From positions 1-13,599 of the forward strand of contig SGPM01000528.1 in the NCBI GenBank assembly GCA_004802725.1: a stretch of 13,599 bases of DNA, in the 5' to 3' direction. Under the pieces are notes generated by a model, which worked only from the letters and a program-made list of their open reading frames with translations, had not been told where the DNA came from and made no database searches. Position numbers and translations under genes: made by a program. Positions 1 to 10,191 of the stretch are shown one piece after another (the first letter of the stretch is position 1; every line of letters begins with the position of its first letter). Source of the DNA: Antrodiella citrinella (Eukaryota; Basidiomycota; Agaricomycetes; Polyporales; Steccherinaceae).

Positions 1-232
1 CGAGTCTCCTTGCTGTTCGATGGTTCTCGCCATTGCAAGACTTTGATACGTCTCTCTGGGATCCAGTGTAAGTGCATGTGAGTTTTATGCGAGAAATATT
101 CTCATGTACTTTGTTGTTAGGCCGGAACTAGAGGTGAAATTCTGGGAGTACGGAACTTTTCTCGACGCGTCTCGGCGAGGACCACCGCTTCTCATTCCCA
201 CACTATACAGTCCCTTAGTACATAATACATGA
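1..232 (+). CDS. 3' end of an unrecognised gene (partial, two exons)
   Basis: Two exons read as one frame: bases 3-67, then an intron at 68-120 (donor GTAAGT, acceptor TTAG), then 121-232 ending in TGA. The junction codon is a valine. The C-terminal 60 or so residues contain the stretches AVRWFSPL and PELEVKFWEYGTFLD and end in LVHNT. The aromatic WF and FWEY motifs make it look like a real protein tail. I do not recognise the family with certainty; the pattern faintly recalls C-terminal regions of large transposon-type proteins in mushrooms, but that is a guess. The 5' part lies outside the window. Confidence 0.5.
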
Positions 233-507
233 TACACCGTAATCCCAATTAGACTATGATAGATGGAGCCCGGACATCAGCTGATGATCCATCATTAGCT
301 CATATAACATGTGTCAGCTGATGGCAGGGCCTCACCATGACACATGGACCGCCGGACAGTGGTAGGCAGGCAGGGGCGGAAGGCCAGTAGTCATCTATGA
401 TGTGTCCGCCGACGGTGCCATATGAGATGGCCGTCCGGACGTTGTCTCCTCGCGTACGCCTGGCTGTACGTCAGGGCGTCATCCCTCCGCACACCTGCGA
501 CCCGAGA
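233..507. other. intergenic, no gene seen
   Basis: No convincing coding exon on either strand. It holds the 12-bp perfect palindrome CATCAGCTGATG at 275-286 and a second GTCAGCTGA core about 30 bp later (from about 313). It leads directly into the tandem array that starts near 508. Confidence 0.5.
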
Positions 508-814
508 GGCAGGGCGCCATCATTGTTGGTCCCTCCGTACGTCAGGGCGCTATTTTACTTGGCCCCTCCGAACATCAGCTGGCGCCATCATTGTTGGTCC
601 CTCCGTACGTCAGGGCGCTATTTTACTTGGCCCCTCCGAACATCAAGGCACCATCCCGCCGAGCCATTTTACATGAGTCCACCGAACATCAGGGCGCTAT
701 TCTACTCGATCCCTCCGAACGTCAGGGCGCTATTTTACTTGGCCCCTCCGAACATCAGCTGGCGCCATCATTGTTGGTCCCTCCGTACGTCAGGCCACCG
801 TTTTACTTGGGCCC
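508..814 (+). repeat. degenerate tandem array, 33-35 bp units
   Basis: Units begin TCCGNACNTCAGG and end in a pyrimidine-rich CCC. Unit limits I can see are 534-566, 567-601, 602-634, 635-681 (a longer, diverged unit), 682-713, 714-746, 747-781 and 782-814, with a partial copy from about 508. Two unit types alternate, one with GCGCTATTTTACTTGGCCCC and one with GGCGCCATCATTGTTGGTCCC-like sequence. A 76-bp block at 539-614 recurs exactly at 719-794, so a 180-bp higher-order block was copied after the units had diverged. Open frames run through it, but they are repetitive translations and not genes. Confidence 0.85.
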
Positions 815-840
815 TCACTCGTCCCAATTTTTCCGCCAAC

Positions 841-1174
841 ATGCGTCTGAGTTATGTTGCTCTGGCTGTCGGAGTTCTTGGTGCGTCTATCTCTGCGTTC
901 TCATGATTCACCCTATCCTATCTTCTGTTCCGATTCAACCATCCAGACAGCAGCGGTGTCCATTCGCGTCGTCGTAGTCACGACGAAACAAGATGTGTCC
1001 ACGCACAACTCCTTGAACCCCGGCCATCCCGACTTCAGGGTGGCATCCGTCTTCAGACCGGTCACTACGGTCACACATATCGAACAGGTTGGTACTGGCC
1101 GAGTCGAGCACAAGTGTGGCGCAAAAGTCATCGGAGTTGATGCATCTGTTCGGGGAGCCCTTTGGATTCGATAA
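841..1174 (+). CDS. small secreted-protein-like ORF, possibly truncated
   Basis: ATG at 841 opens a hydrophobic leader (MRLSYVALAVGVLG) like a signal peptide. Without splicing the frame ends at 906. With an intron from donor GTGCGT at 881 to acceptor ACAG at 950 it continues in phase to a stop at 1174, giving 87 residues. The mature part begins near SIRVVVVTT and ends KCGAKVIGVDASVRGALWIR. The string VVVVT just after the leader and a CGAK...A.R.AL motif resemble small secreted proteins that I associate with Agaricomycetes, but I cannot name the family. The stop right after the last motif suggests a lost C-terminus. It could also be a chance ORF. Confidence 0.35.
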
Positions 1175-1320
1175 TCACAGGACCTCTGTGTCCTGGGTAT
1201 GGACAGTCATATGTATATAGGGTATAGGTCCTTGTGTGCATCTGAAGTCCAAATCCCCGCACTGTGGTAGTAAGAATGTTTGCAGGAAAACACGTCGGGT
1301 TAAACTATCTACAGTGTTCA
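1175..1320. other. short gap left of the transposase 3' end
   Basis: No gene seen. It holds a 6-bp inverted repeat (CAGGAC at 1178-1183, GTCCTG at 1190-1195). The left terminus of the KDZ element could lie here or further left, but I find no terminal repeat that matches the right side. Confidence 0.4.
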
Positions 1321-4300
1321 CTAGTACCGCTCCTCCTCATCTGCCTCTTCCTCGATATCTGCCAGCTCTTCCGTGATACTCTTCTGTAATCGCTCCATTC
1401 TGGCGATTGCTTTCTCAGCACCGCCTGCAAATGTCTCCCACATGTCTACCTTTTTCATTGCGTACGCCCGGCCTCCGCCGCTCGCATTTTCCCCACGTTG
1501 AGTCCACCTCTCCGCCTGATACTTAAAGAACCTCCGAGCCCATTTTGCCTCGCACCTAAGCATTTCTTCCTCTTCCTCCCACCGGGCCAAACGCGCCATG
1601 GATCTAATGAAATTGACGCGGTCCACTGCAGGAGACCGTCAGAACAATGAAGAGTCACAATGCTATGCACGTACTCTCAAGCATCTCTTTTGGCTCGTCA
1701 TCTGATGCCACGGACCATATCCAAGACAGATTAGCGTGCCGTGTCCCCCGTGCATTGAAATCCACGGCGGAAGTATCCGCCTTGAGATCAGCCGGAGATA
1801 GTTCCTTATACTTCTCCAAAAGTTTTTTTGGCGCACCGAGGGCCTTCATTGCCTTCCGGGCCAGTGAATACACACGCGAAGCCTTGCCGATTGTGGCAGA
1901 CATTGTCCGGACTTGTGCATGGGCTCGCGTGTTCTTGTCGTAGTTTCTGGCATGGCGTACCGTAGTGCGATACAACACCGAGCGCTGGGAAACAGCAAGG
2001 CGGAGGTCATTCAAGGCATCATTGGCTTGGCCTTCGCGCAACTGCAGTTCCTTCTTCATCAGCGTGGTCAGTCGTGGATGGTCCATGTCTGAGAAGTCTT
2101 CTATGAGCGACGAAGGTAGATTGATCGGCTGCTTCTCCGGAAGAAGTGCCACGATGTCGATCACGTCTGCATTCTCCTCTTCCGGCAACTCATCAATTAC
2201 ATCCCACTGAGTATCATGAAGGGGGGAATCGTCCCAGTCGAACTTAACGCCATCGGGAAGGTACTGCGAGGCTGCGATTTGAAAGTCTTCAATCCGAATT
2301 TGTAGTCGATTGCGCTGCTGGACGAGCGATGTCTCATCCTCGAGAGAGGGGTTCCGTCCCATCTTCCGAGCAAATGTGGAAACGGATAGCCTACATATGT
2401 GTCAGCGAGATGTTCTTGTGCAACGGTAAATACATACTGGGTCTCTTGAATATGTAAGCCTTCCGTAAGCCACTCGGTACGGCCCACTGTCAGCCCTGTC
2501 TCCTCAGACACAAGACGGAAAGTTACGACTGCTTTTCCTGGCACTTATCAAGAAAGGAATCGGTACCACACAAATGAAAGGATTGAATTTCACTTACATT
2601 TCTCGGTGTCTGTATCGTAGATGTTCATCTCACCGATGTTTTTCATATCCTGCTCACGCGCATCGAGAGCCTTCTTCACTTGCTTCTCCCAATCCTTCCG
2701 GTGCTTGCGAATGACGTCATTTTCACAAAGGAGCGTGTGAGACTGCCGGGCTTCTAGTAGGCCCAGATATGTCTTCTGGTACTTACGGACAAGTGCCTCA
2801 ACTAAGCAGAACAATCAACGGAGTGTCGCAGCAGAATACCGATGCACGTACCTAATCGTACCATCTTCTTCCAATTGGAATCATTCATGATCATGTCAAG
2901 TGACTCCTGGCGGTACGCGGTGCTCATTGCTCGAGTGCTTCCGGATGCCTCATTCAGCGGCACCCACAAGGTCTCAATCAACTCGCCGTCGACTTGTCCG
3001 GCGCCCGGAATGAATGATGGAGCATAACGGCAAAAGCACACATCTTGATGTCCGTGCACATGGAAAAGCCCAATCCCGAAATAGATCTTCGTGCCATCCG
3101 CCAACGTCAAAAATTTGCTGGTGTCGATACGACTTCTGAGGTTCTTGTGGTACTGGCAGTTTATGTCGTACAGTAGGAGAACAGTCTGCACCTTCCCGTT
3201 CCAGTAGTTAACGGCATTGACGAATGCATAATCCATGTTAGCCTGCCTAAAATTGCTGTCAGTCACCGTCATTATGAAAGTAGAATATCGCGCACTGTTC
3301 GCCTCGTTGAAAATCCACCACCGAATGAGGCACGAAACATCCGTGACGAGCACAAGCAACAGCTCCGATTCCGGTAGAGCTAAGATTGCTCCTCTTGACA
3401 CTGGCTTGGTTTACTGCTCGATGCTCATGACAGGTCGATTTCTTCATTCAGAAAGTAGGTGAGAATAGGTTTCAACAGAATGTGAAAGACGTACCGGAGG
3501 CTTCCGTGACTTGGTATCTTCTAAGTGATCGTGATACGGCTCGCTGCCGACCATGAAGCCTTGGCCATCGCTCAACCGGATGTCATCTTTGGTGACTTTG
3601 AAGCTCATGTGTTCCGATTTGAAGTTCCCGTCTTGCATCAATTGGATCCGGTATTTCCAACTTTGCACTAAGTGAGGACGGCGGTTCACAAAAGCAGTAA
3701 ACGATGGCGTACCTTCTGGGATCCTGTTTCCAGTCCGGCGGGAGATTCACATCAGGCTGGGGACAAGCTGCACAGAACGTCGCGAGCCCTCCGAGACCAA
3801 TATTCTTGCCGTCGGGAGAATCGTGAGCGGTACCGCTCCACTTCCGTTGCTTCAACCACATCCACTCTCTAATGCAGCGCAGCAGTTCACGGTAGCGATC
3901 CTGCAGTGTGTGGATCCAATATCAGTGTTGCGCCAAACATACCGGGCAAATCACTCACCGGTACCAGGTGCGGAAAAGTGTTGCTCGTGAGTCGACGCAA
4001 TTTCGAGTAGTAGTTGTTCGCGGCTGTCTTGCACTCAATTTTTTCCAGCAGACAGTCGTCGAGAACACGTTGAGAGAACACGGTCTCTACTCGTTGTTGA
4101 GAAGACGGATAAAGACCAGCCAGAACAGTTTGATGATCCTTCGGATACGCTTGGTCGCAAAGGCAGAACCGTCCCCGAATGTAATGCACACCGTTCGTAT
4201 GCACTACCAGAAGTAAAGGATTGCCGAAAGCATCCTCTCCGGTAGGTTGCTCTAGGTCTCGTGCCGTTCTGCCAGAAGCACCGGAAGGAATGACGTCGAT

Positions 4301-4987
4301 GGGATCAGTTACCGGCACCTCGTCGGAAGAGGATGGGTGGTGTGCCGGTGTCTCTGCTGCCTCGATGCCTTCGTAGAACGGACACGAGTCACCTCCGTGA
4401 CCAAAAGACAGCGGTACGCCAACCAGGAGTTGCCATCGCTGACTTCTTTGGAAGAATGTCCCTGTCCAAGCACACACTCTGTGAAAAGGGTTCCGAAGAT
4501 GCAGGGTACGGCAGCAGTCATTGCATACTGTTGGAGCGTGAGCACAGTCGTCGCACTTCCATGATGCGGCTTCACCACAACTCTGGCATTTTGGAGTACC
4601 GGTTGCAGGCGCTTCACGGTCTAATAGCCATTGAAGGTACAAATGTCGTACCGCCATCCAGTCCCGGAGGAAATCATTTTGTCCCTAACATTGACAAGGG
4701 TGAGGTCAAGAGGTCCCGTGAGGACCAGCACTCACTTTTGTCCGTGCAATTGGAGCACCATCATACTGAGCGTCGGCAAGGTCCACCACAACGGGTTCGT
4801 GCTCATATGGCCCTGGAGTTGATCGAGCACTGCCGGTGCGAGATGGCTGGCGCGACGATGATGCGGTACGGGGGACCGGAGGGAGGACCGCGGGTATGAC
4901 CTTCGTTCTCACACGGCCACTACTCTCTTGTTGATGACTGGCCTGATTCAACGTGGACCGTTTGACTTTGACCTTTTGGCCCTTCAT
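1321..4987 (-). CDS. KDZ (Kyakuja-Dileera-Zisupton) transposase, intact
   Basis: DDE-type transposase that would cut and move the surrounding element. Ten exons on the minus strand: 4987-4736, 4684-3959, 3900-3713, 3660-3495, 3441-3296, 3246-2852, 2801-2598, 2543-2438, 2390-1675, 1625-1321. They total 3204 nt, a clean 1067 residues plus stop, close to the usual size. Residues about 117-160 form a CxC2-type zinc cluster (CQSC, CDDC, CNDC, then PFHRV..W). The core follows: QDGNF (D399), CARHGCFVP, YDINCQYH (D520), FHVHGHQ with CFCRY, and GQVDGE..ET (E581/E584). D399, D520 and E584 are my candidates for the catalytic triad. The tail is helical and charged, with WEEEEE and EEEADEEE near the end. 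The introns at 3712 and 2597 use AAAG and ATAAG acceptors, the weakest joins in the model. Confidence 0.93.
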
Positions 4988-5037
4988 TGAAGGACGGTGG
5001 ATTGGAATTCAAGACTGACTGCACACTAGAGGTGTTC

Positions 5038-5045
5038 CTTATATA
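5038..5045 (-). promoter_or_regulatory. TATA box for the transposase gene
   Basis: On the minus strand the sequence reads TATATAAG, about 50 bp upstream of the transposase ATG at 4987 and 17 bp past the TET/JBP stop at 5062. The spacing would put transcription start some 25 bp before the ATG. It is the only TATA-like site in the 74-bp gap between the two genes, so the transposase probably has its own promoter rather than depending on readthrough. Confidence 0.5.
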
Positions 5046-5061
5046 TTGCAAACTATCCCGC

Positions 5062-6454
5062 TCATCTTAGGTCCGACGCCGAATTGCCTGCTTCGCCGGC
5101 CCTCAGCCCCCCACCGAGATAATGCTCCTGATGGCGCACCGGTACATATGAGCTATAAAAATGCTGACTCATGTAGTCCGGATATTCCACATCCGCCCTT
5201 GCCATCACCGAATCTCTGAAGTAGTAGGCATTACAGAGCCTAGCCTCCGACATAATACCAACCCCATGTCTGATCAAGCCACCGTAAAGCGATACCACGG
5301 TTCCCGGCCTATAATCTACGCTGATGTCCAGATCTGGGAGCGTGAGGTACGAGCGCGAATACGGGCCGGTGGTGACAAGCATATCGAGCATGGTGTGCCA
5401 CCCACCCTTGTCTCGATGGTTTATGGAGGCGCGGTTTGACATAAGGGACGCCGCCGTAAACGGTAGCCCCCACATCGCAAGTCTTGGGCCTAAGAGGTTG
5501 TCCCAGATGTTATTCACTACCTCCCGAGCGTTCTCGAACAGCTCCGGGTGCATGATATAGAGCATTCCGGAAACGATCGCGTGAGCATCACGCATCTCTT
5601 CGGTCCAAGGACCCAATCCGGATTTGTTCGGGTTCTTGAATAGCGGCGTACTTCTCAATGGAGATGCCGCTGCCCACTGAAGGGAATAAGAATCAGCGGA
5701 ATCAGAATCGGCGCCTCTTCAGAATTGAGTAAGGTGCTCACGCGATGACCGACCGAGTACCACGCCGGAGACAGATTGAGAGTTCCCGAACGAAGTGCAC
5801 CGACAAGCTTGTTGTTGAAATATTGCGGGTCTGTGCGCCATCTTCCACCCTCGCACCCCTGTACAAAGTGATTCTGCAAATGACGTGCCGATTTGTAGAT
5901 CTGCTGCTGCCTTCCGAGTGAGGTTGTGAGTTCACGTTACGAGGTAGAACTCACCTGACGCTTGTTTGACAGGGCACCGGGAATGGCCCAGACAAGAACA
6001 CGACCTTCAGAGTCAACAATCGTCCGAGGGGTTTGGATAACAGTCGGCGTGGGGAATGGAGAGGGGAATTCTTGTTTGAGCAGGTCATCACGATCCCGAT
6101 AACGCGCTTCCGCCATCCGCTGTCGCATGGCATGGGCATCCCACGGCATGCGGACTATGTACAAGTAATCTCAGTTATCGGAGAGCGGGACACCTTGTGA
6201 ACCAACGTACCGGGACTCACAAAGGCGCGAACCAGGGTACACACTATCGCGAGACATTCTTTGCGAAACTCGGGGTCCATGGTACCGGGATACATGCGTT
6301 CGTAGTCGTTGACATATTGCTCAGGAGCGATAGGCTGCACCTGGCACGCTTGTCGATTCAGAATATAAGTGAATGCATGGGCCATGTAATCGGCAACGTC
6401 GATGGAGTACATGTAGTTCGTGCTGAGCCCGGGAGTGCTGGCAATGAGAGCCAT
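5062..6454 (-). CDS. TET/JBP-family 2-oxoglutarate/Fe(II) dioxygenase
   Basis: Enzymes of this family oxidise the methyl group of 5-methylcytosine (or thymine in JBP) in DNA using Fe(II), O2 and 2-oxoglutarate. Four minus-strand exons, 6454-6211, 6154-5955, 5906-5742 and 5676-5062, join to 1224 nt, 407 residues. Residues about 119-141 carry the fungal-type strand motif IVDSEGRVLVWAIPG. The double-stranded beta-helix core holds NHRDKGG (H290 and D292, metal ligands), YRPGTVVSLYGGLIRHGVG (H340, distal metal ligand) and ARLCNAYYFRD (R349, probable 2-oxoglutarate contact). All key residues expected of an active enzyme are there. The ATG at 6454 follows a C-rich run; an extra 5' exon cannot be excluded. 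The GCAGCAGCAG acceptor at 5910-5901 leaves one or two glutamines uncertain. Its place between transposase and HMG-like gene fits KDZ cargo. Confidence 0.88.
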
Positions 6455-6763
6455 GGGGGGGAGACAAAACGGAAGCGATGGAGTCCTTGGTTGCCTTGGG
6501 ATGTGACATGGGGACGACGGGAACGCGGAAGGTTAATAACCGATGTTCCGGATGCTGTCGTGATCACCAGGGCATTCCGGAGTAATTAGGTATCGTGTTC
6601 CGAGATATCGCCTAGATCGTGCCAGGTATCCCGATACCACATGCCTCTATTACTCCGGCATGTGTTCCACACGAGTAGACATCTGATAGCGAACATTGGG
6701 GGTTTCAACCCGTCGCTCGCCGAAGGAAGAGTGCCTTTCCCCCCTCTGTACCGCGCTCTCACC
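6455..6763. promoter_or_regulatory. divergent promoter region with a large quasi-palindrome
   Basis: About 309 bp separate the start codons of the TET/JBP gene (minus) and the HMG-like gene (plus), so both promoters must lie here. There is no clear TATA box. An imperfect inverted repeat spans 6577-6658: CCGGAGTAAT at 6577-6586 pairs with ATTACTCCGG at 6649-6658, and GGTATCG near 6588 pairs with CGATACC at 6632-6638. Two smaller hairpins are nested in its right half: GGTATC-CC-GATACC (6625-6638), and CACATGCC (6638-6645) with GGCATGTG (6657-6664). Confidence 0.6.
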
Positions 6764-9700
6764 ATGCCTAAAGTTGAGATGCCCAAGCGTCGACGGAAGG
6801 AGTACTATGTCCTGGATAGTGCTCACCGCCGTTTCCTGCAAACATATGTGGATGAGTATCGCAAACACAGGAAAGGGGAAAACAAAGCGAAGATGAGTCA
6901 AATTGTGAAGAAGGCGGTGGATGCGGTGTTGGAGGAGTTCAATATAAACCGCAAGAAGTACCTCCAGTCGATGTCGAAAGTAAGTCTGTGAAAGACTAGA
7001 CTGAGTAAATGCAATTTAACCCCGTGTCGCAGGCCGTGAAGGTGCTCCTACACCAGACGACATACTTGAGGAAGCCAAATAGCCTGAGAATCACCAAGAA
7101 GCCAAGTGCAGTATCACTGTACGCACATGCGTACATTGAAGAGCACCGGGAAAATGTGGCAAGGCTGAAAGCGGTAGACGAGGACGAGCAGAAGAAACCA
7201 CGGAAAGACATATCGTATTGGTGGGCGGCAGCGAATGGCATGTGGGACGAAGCCTCCGAGGATGTCAGAGCAGAATATATTGAGAAGGCGGAGGCGTTAG
7301 ATGCAGGGGATTCTACTTACGATGAGAAGCGTCGGTGAGTAGGATGTTTCTACATTCCCACCGAGGAACTGACGTGCTCGGTAGTCTCGCCGACAAAGAG
7401 CTCGGAGCCACCATCAGGCGCTTCCTTACAATCATGTGGAATCGGTACGGGGTTGTGGCAGCGATTAGCACGGCACGGGTGGCTGGGCCCACGAAAGGAG
7501 ACGAGGTCGAAATCACTTAGTGAGTTCTCTCCGGTCGTAAACTGCGTACATGAGGTTCTGATACATGAACAGCTGGGACTCACCGCCAGACGTTACCAGC
7601 TTGAACATGAGTGTCTTGAATAGCAACAACTTCACTCCGACTCGACTACAGAAATGGGCGGAAGTGGCGTTTCTTCCGGTGTTGCGTGAACTTGGTATTG
7701 CGGAAGACGGTGAGGACGATGAGGAGGTCGAAGACATGTCGGTGGGTCCCGCGACCGAAGGCAAGAAGAAGAATCCTCCGCCAGTACTCAAAGTCGACGC
7801 TGAGGGTTGGCCACTGCTGCCGGAGGATTGGGCTCCTTTCAAAACCGGTAACCTCAAGAACCGGAAGGATATTATTCGTGTTTTCATCGGCATGCATCAG
7901 GGTAAGACACCTACGTTAAATATCTATCGCTATACTGAGAATTCATAGCTATTGCTTCGGGGAACAAGTATGTCGTCGGCAAGTCAAGCGCGGCATGGGT
8001 TCACTACAGCGAACCAAACAAATTGGTGCAATTGGTTAAGGCTGAGTACCTACCCGCGGAGATAACTTGTCTCAAAGACCCGAGCAGAATGAATGAGACG
8101 GAAGTAACACTACTACAAGAGCACTGGATGGATCGACAGAACGATCCTGCCGTTCCGCTGACGTTCCGGTTTGATTCACGAATTTCTCACACGTCGGATG
8201 GCAGCTTCAGCACAGAGCCAGCAAACTTGAACCCCCTGGCGTTGACGGTGAGGCCGGCTCCTCGGAAAAAGGTGGCGAGTAGGAAGGGTAAGGAGCGTGC
8301 TGTGGAGGCATCAGATGATTCTGGGGAACTGTTTGCAGAACTGGACGAGGTGAGCGACGAGGAGCCAGCGCCACGTCCCAAAGCTCGGAAGAAAACGGTT
8401 CCAAAGAAGATCGCAGACGATGATTCTGTACAACCATCTGAGGAGCCTGCTCCGACACGGGAGAAAGCCAAGTCACCACACGTCCAGGCGGTACGTAGGG
8501 GAACGGTGGCAGAGACATCAAGCCAAGCCGTTGTGCCACAAGGTATGGACACTGCAAATACCGCCACATCGACACGAGGAACAGCGAAACGAGTTAGCAT
8601 TGCACCGAGCATGGACGGAAGGTGAGTTCAGGTGCCACTATGACTAAGGTGTACGCCCCTGAAGTGGTTAAACAGCGGCTCCGGAGATGAAGACAATCGT
8701 GCTGTCGAAAAGATTGACATTTATGCGGGAAGAAGGTTGATTCCCTCCCGGTTTGCTTCAACTCTGAACGAACGCATTGCGTATCTGAAGAAGCTTTGCA
8801 ACGACACCGGGTACGTTGCGCTGCTACGCTATCATCGCAAATCTAAGGTTCGTGAACAATTCAATATGATGGCGAGTTGGGACTTATATATTTTGTGCAT
8901 TGAAGGCGCTGCACCCGGCGTCGTACAAGCCAACGTCGGTGTATTGGGCATGGTGGACATATGCTTCAGAGCACGCCCCGGTGGAATTTCACCAAAGCCA
9001 CAATGTGGAGAAGGTGGTTCTCCGATACATCGAAGACTTTGAATGGCATCGTGACGGACACTGGTGTTTGAGTGGTCCGGAACTGGAGAGCTTCCTTATC
9101 TTTTCAGGAGTGCTGTACCGGGATACATTGTTGGTGCAACAGCAGGAGCCCGACGAAGGAGTGCCGAGCGACGAGTATTGGCGCTCATCGTCGATGCCCT
9201 TCAAGCTGGTTGACAACACTCTTCCGGACCTGTGGCGAAAGATGGTGGCCATGCTACCCAGCACTAATATTCGTCGGGGATCCATCGGTCCGGTACGTTT
9301 GGCACCACAACCTCAGGCCATCGCGGGAGGTAGCGGTGTACGTGCGACGCCTCCTGCTGCTGACGGTAACCTTCCTACACCGAGCCACACACCCGGCAGC
9401 AACCCACCACCAAGGAGGGGGAGCAAAAAGTCGATGGGAGACCGCGCATTCGAGCCCGATGTGTCTCTTCCTCCGAGGTCCAACATTCCGTCGAAGTCCA
9501 ACAAGGGGACTCGGAAGGCTGAGATCCTCCCGGCGGACTCGGACTGTGATGAAGAATCGGACATCGACAGTGTGCAGCCGGTGACGCGCAAGCCAACCCC
9601 GAAAGCCAAAGCGAAGGCAGTTGATGTCGATCCTTCATCGGATCCCGATGATCATCCTACGAGGAAGGGCAAGGCGGAGGGGAAGGGGAAGGCGAAGGAG

Positions 9701-10087
9701 GTCGTTTTATCAGAAGCTGCAGACCTGACTTCCTGCTCGGAACACGACATCCCGGTGCCTGTGAAGCCAAAGGGTACGACGTCAAAGAAGGGGCCCTCCA
9801 ACGTCGCTCAGGACCCAGATTCGGACAACCCGTCAGATGGAGACGTACCCCCTCCGAGGAAGCAAACCAGATCCAAACCCGGCCAATCGAAAACGATCCG
9901 TGTGTTACAAACACGTGTGCGCTCTTATTCTTTTTCCCTTTCTTTTCCCTTTACTCCTCGTTATCCCCTTATTCTCTCATCCACTTCCTTCGTCGTACCC
10001 TTACCCGCATATGGACTCCCATACATATACCTAGTACGATTCACCCCCTTTCCTATTCCCTTACTGCGGATGAACCACCTTCGTTGA
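6764..10087 (+). CDS. HMG-box-like protein of KDZ elements, charged tail
   Basis: Seven exons: 6764-6979, 7033-7334, 7385-7519, 7573-7901, 7949-8621, 8676-8847, 8906-10087; phases agree throughout. The product has about 1000 residues if the last exon is read to its stop. A basic MPKRRRKE lies at the N-terminus. Residues about 92-160 resemble a divergent HMG box: KKPSAVSLYAHAY...R, then YWWAAANGMWDEASEDVRAEYIEKAE. The middle is acidic and lysine/proline-rich (GELFAELDEVSDEEPAPRPK, PKARKKTVPKK). A second ordered part follows (TSVYWAWWTYASEHAPVEFH, then WHRDGHWCLSGPELESFLIFSG), then a long disordered charged tail. Family knowledge: KDZ/TET elements often encode a divergent HMG protein, which supports a DNA-binding role. 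The last 65 or so codons (after about 9900) are pyrimidine-rich and look like intron or 3' UTR, so the true C-terminus is unresolved. Confidence 0.75.
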
Positions 10088-10112
10088 CGCTCACCGTTCC
10101 AACAGTTCCCCT

Positions 10113-10190
10113 TCGAACGATCCTCCTTTTACCTCCGCAGTCCTTTAGTACTCGAACGATCCTCCTTCAGATTCCGCAGTTCTCATACTT
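10113..10190 (+). repeat. 39-bp direct repeat, two copies
   Basis: TCGAACGATCCTCCTT at 10113-10128 recurs at 10152-10167, and both copies are followed after a few bases by CCGCAGT. The unit is about 39 bp. It lies in pyrimidine-rich DNA past the HMG-like gene; no function is evident. Confidence 0.7.
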
Positions 10191-10191
10191 G

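Larger units (their letters stand above)
1321..10087. mobile_element. KDZ-class DNA transposon with TET/JBP and HMG-like genes
   Basis: The limits given are only those of the recognised genes; the termini are unknown. Three adjacent genes are present: a KDZ transposase (minus strand, 1321-4987), a TET/JBP dioxygenase (minus, 5062-6454) and a divergent HMG-like protein (plus, from 6764). Published work on basidiomycete genomes (Iyer and colleagues, 2014) describes KDZ (Kyakuja-Dileera-Zisupton) elements that carry TET/JBP genes and often a divergent HMG-domain protein, which is the set seen here. The Myb/SANT-like gene at 10341-11274 may be a fourth cargo gene or a neighbour. All three core genes splice to open frames. 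I looked for inverted terminal repeats in the flanks and did not find a convincing pair. Confidence 0.85.

Noticed and set aside
128..146. TAGAGGTGAAATTCT resembles a conserved segment of small-subunit rRNA.
   Set aside because: The match stops after about 15 bases, the flanks do not resemble rRNA, and the bases read as part of a protein exon (PELEVKFWEY).
397..906. Long overlapping open frames across the tandem array.
   Set aside because: Their products are only translations of the 33-35 bp units, in several frames at once, with no sign of constraint.
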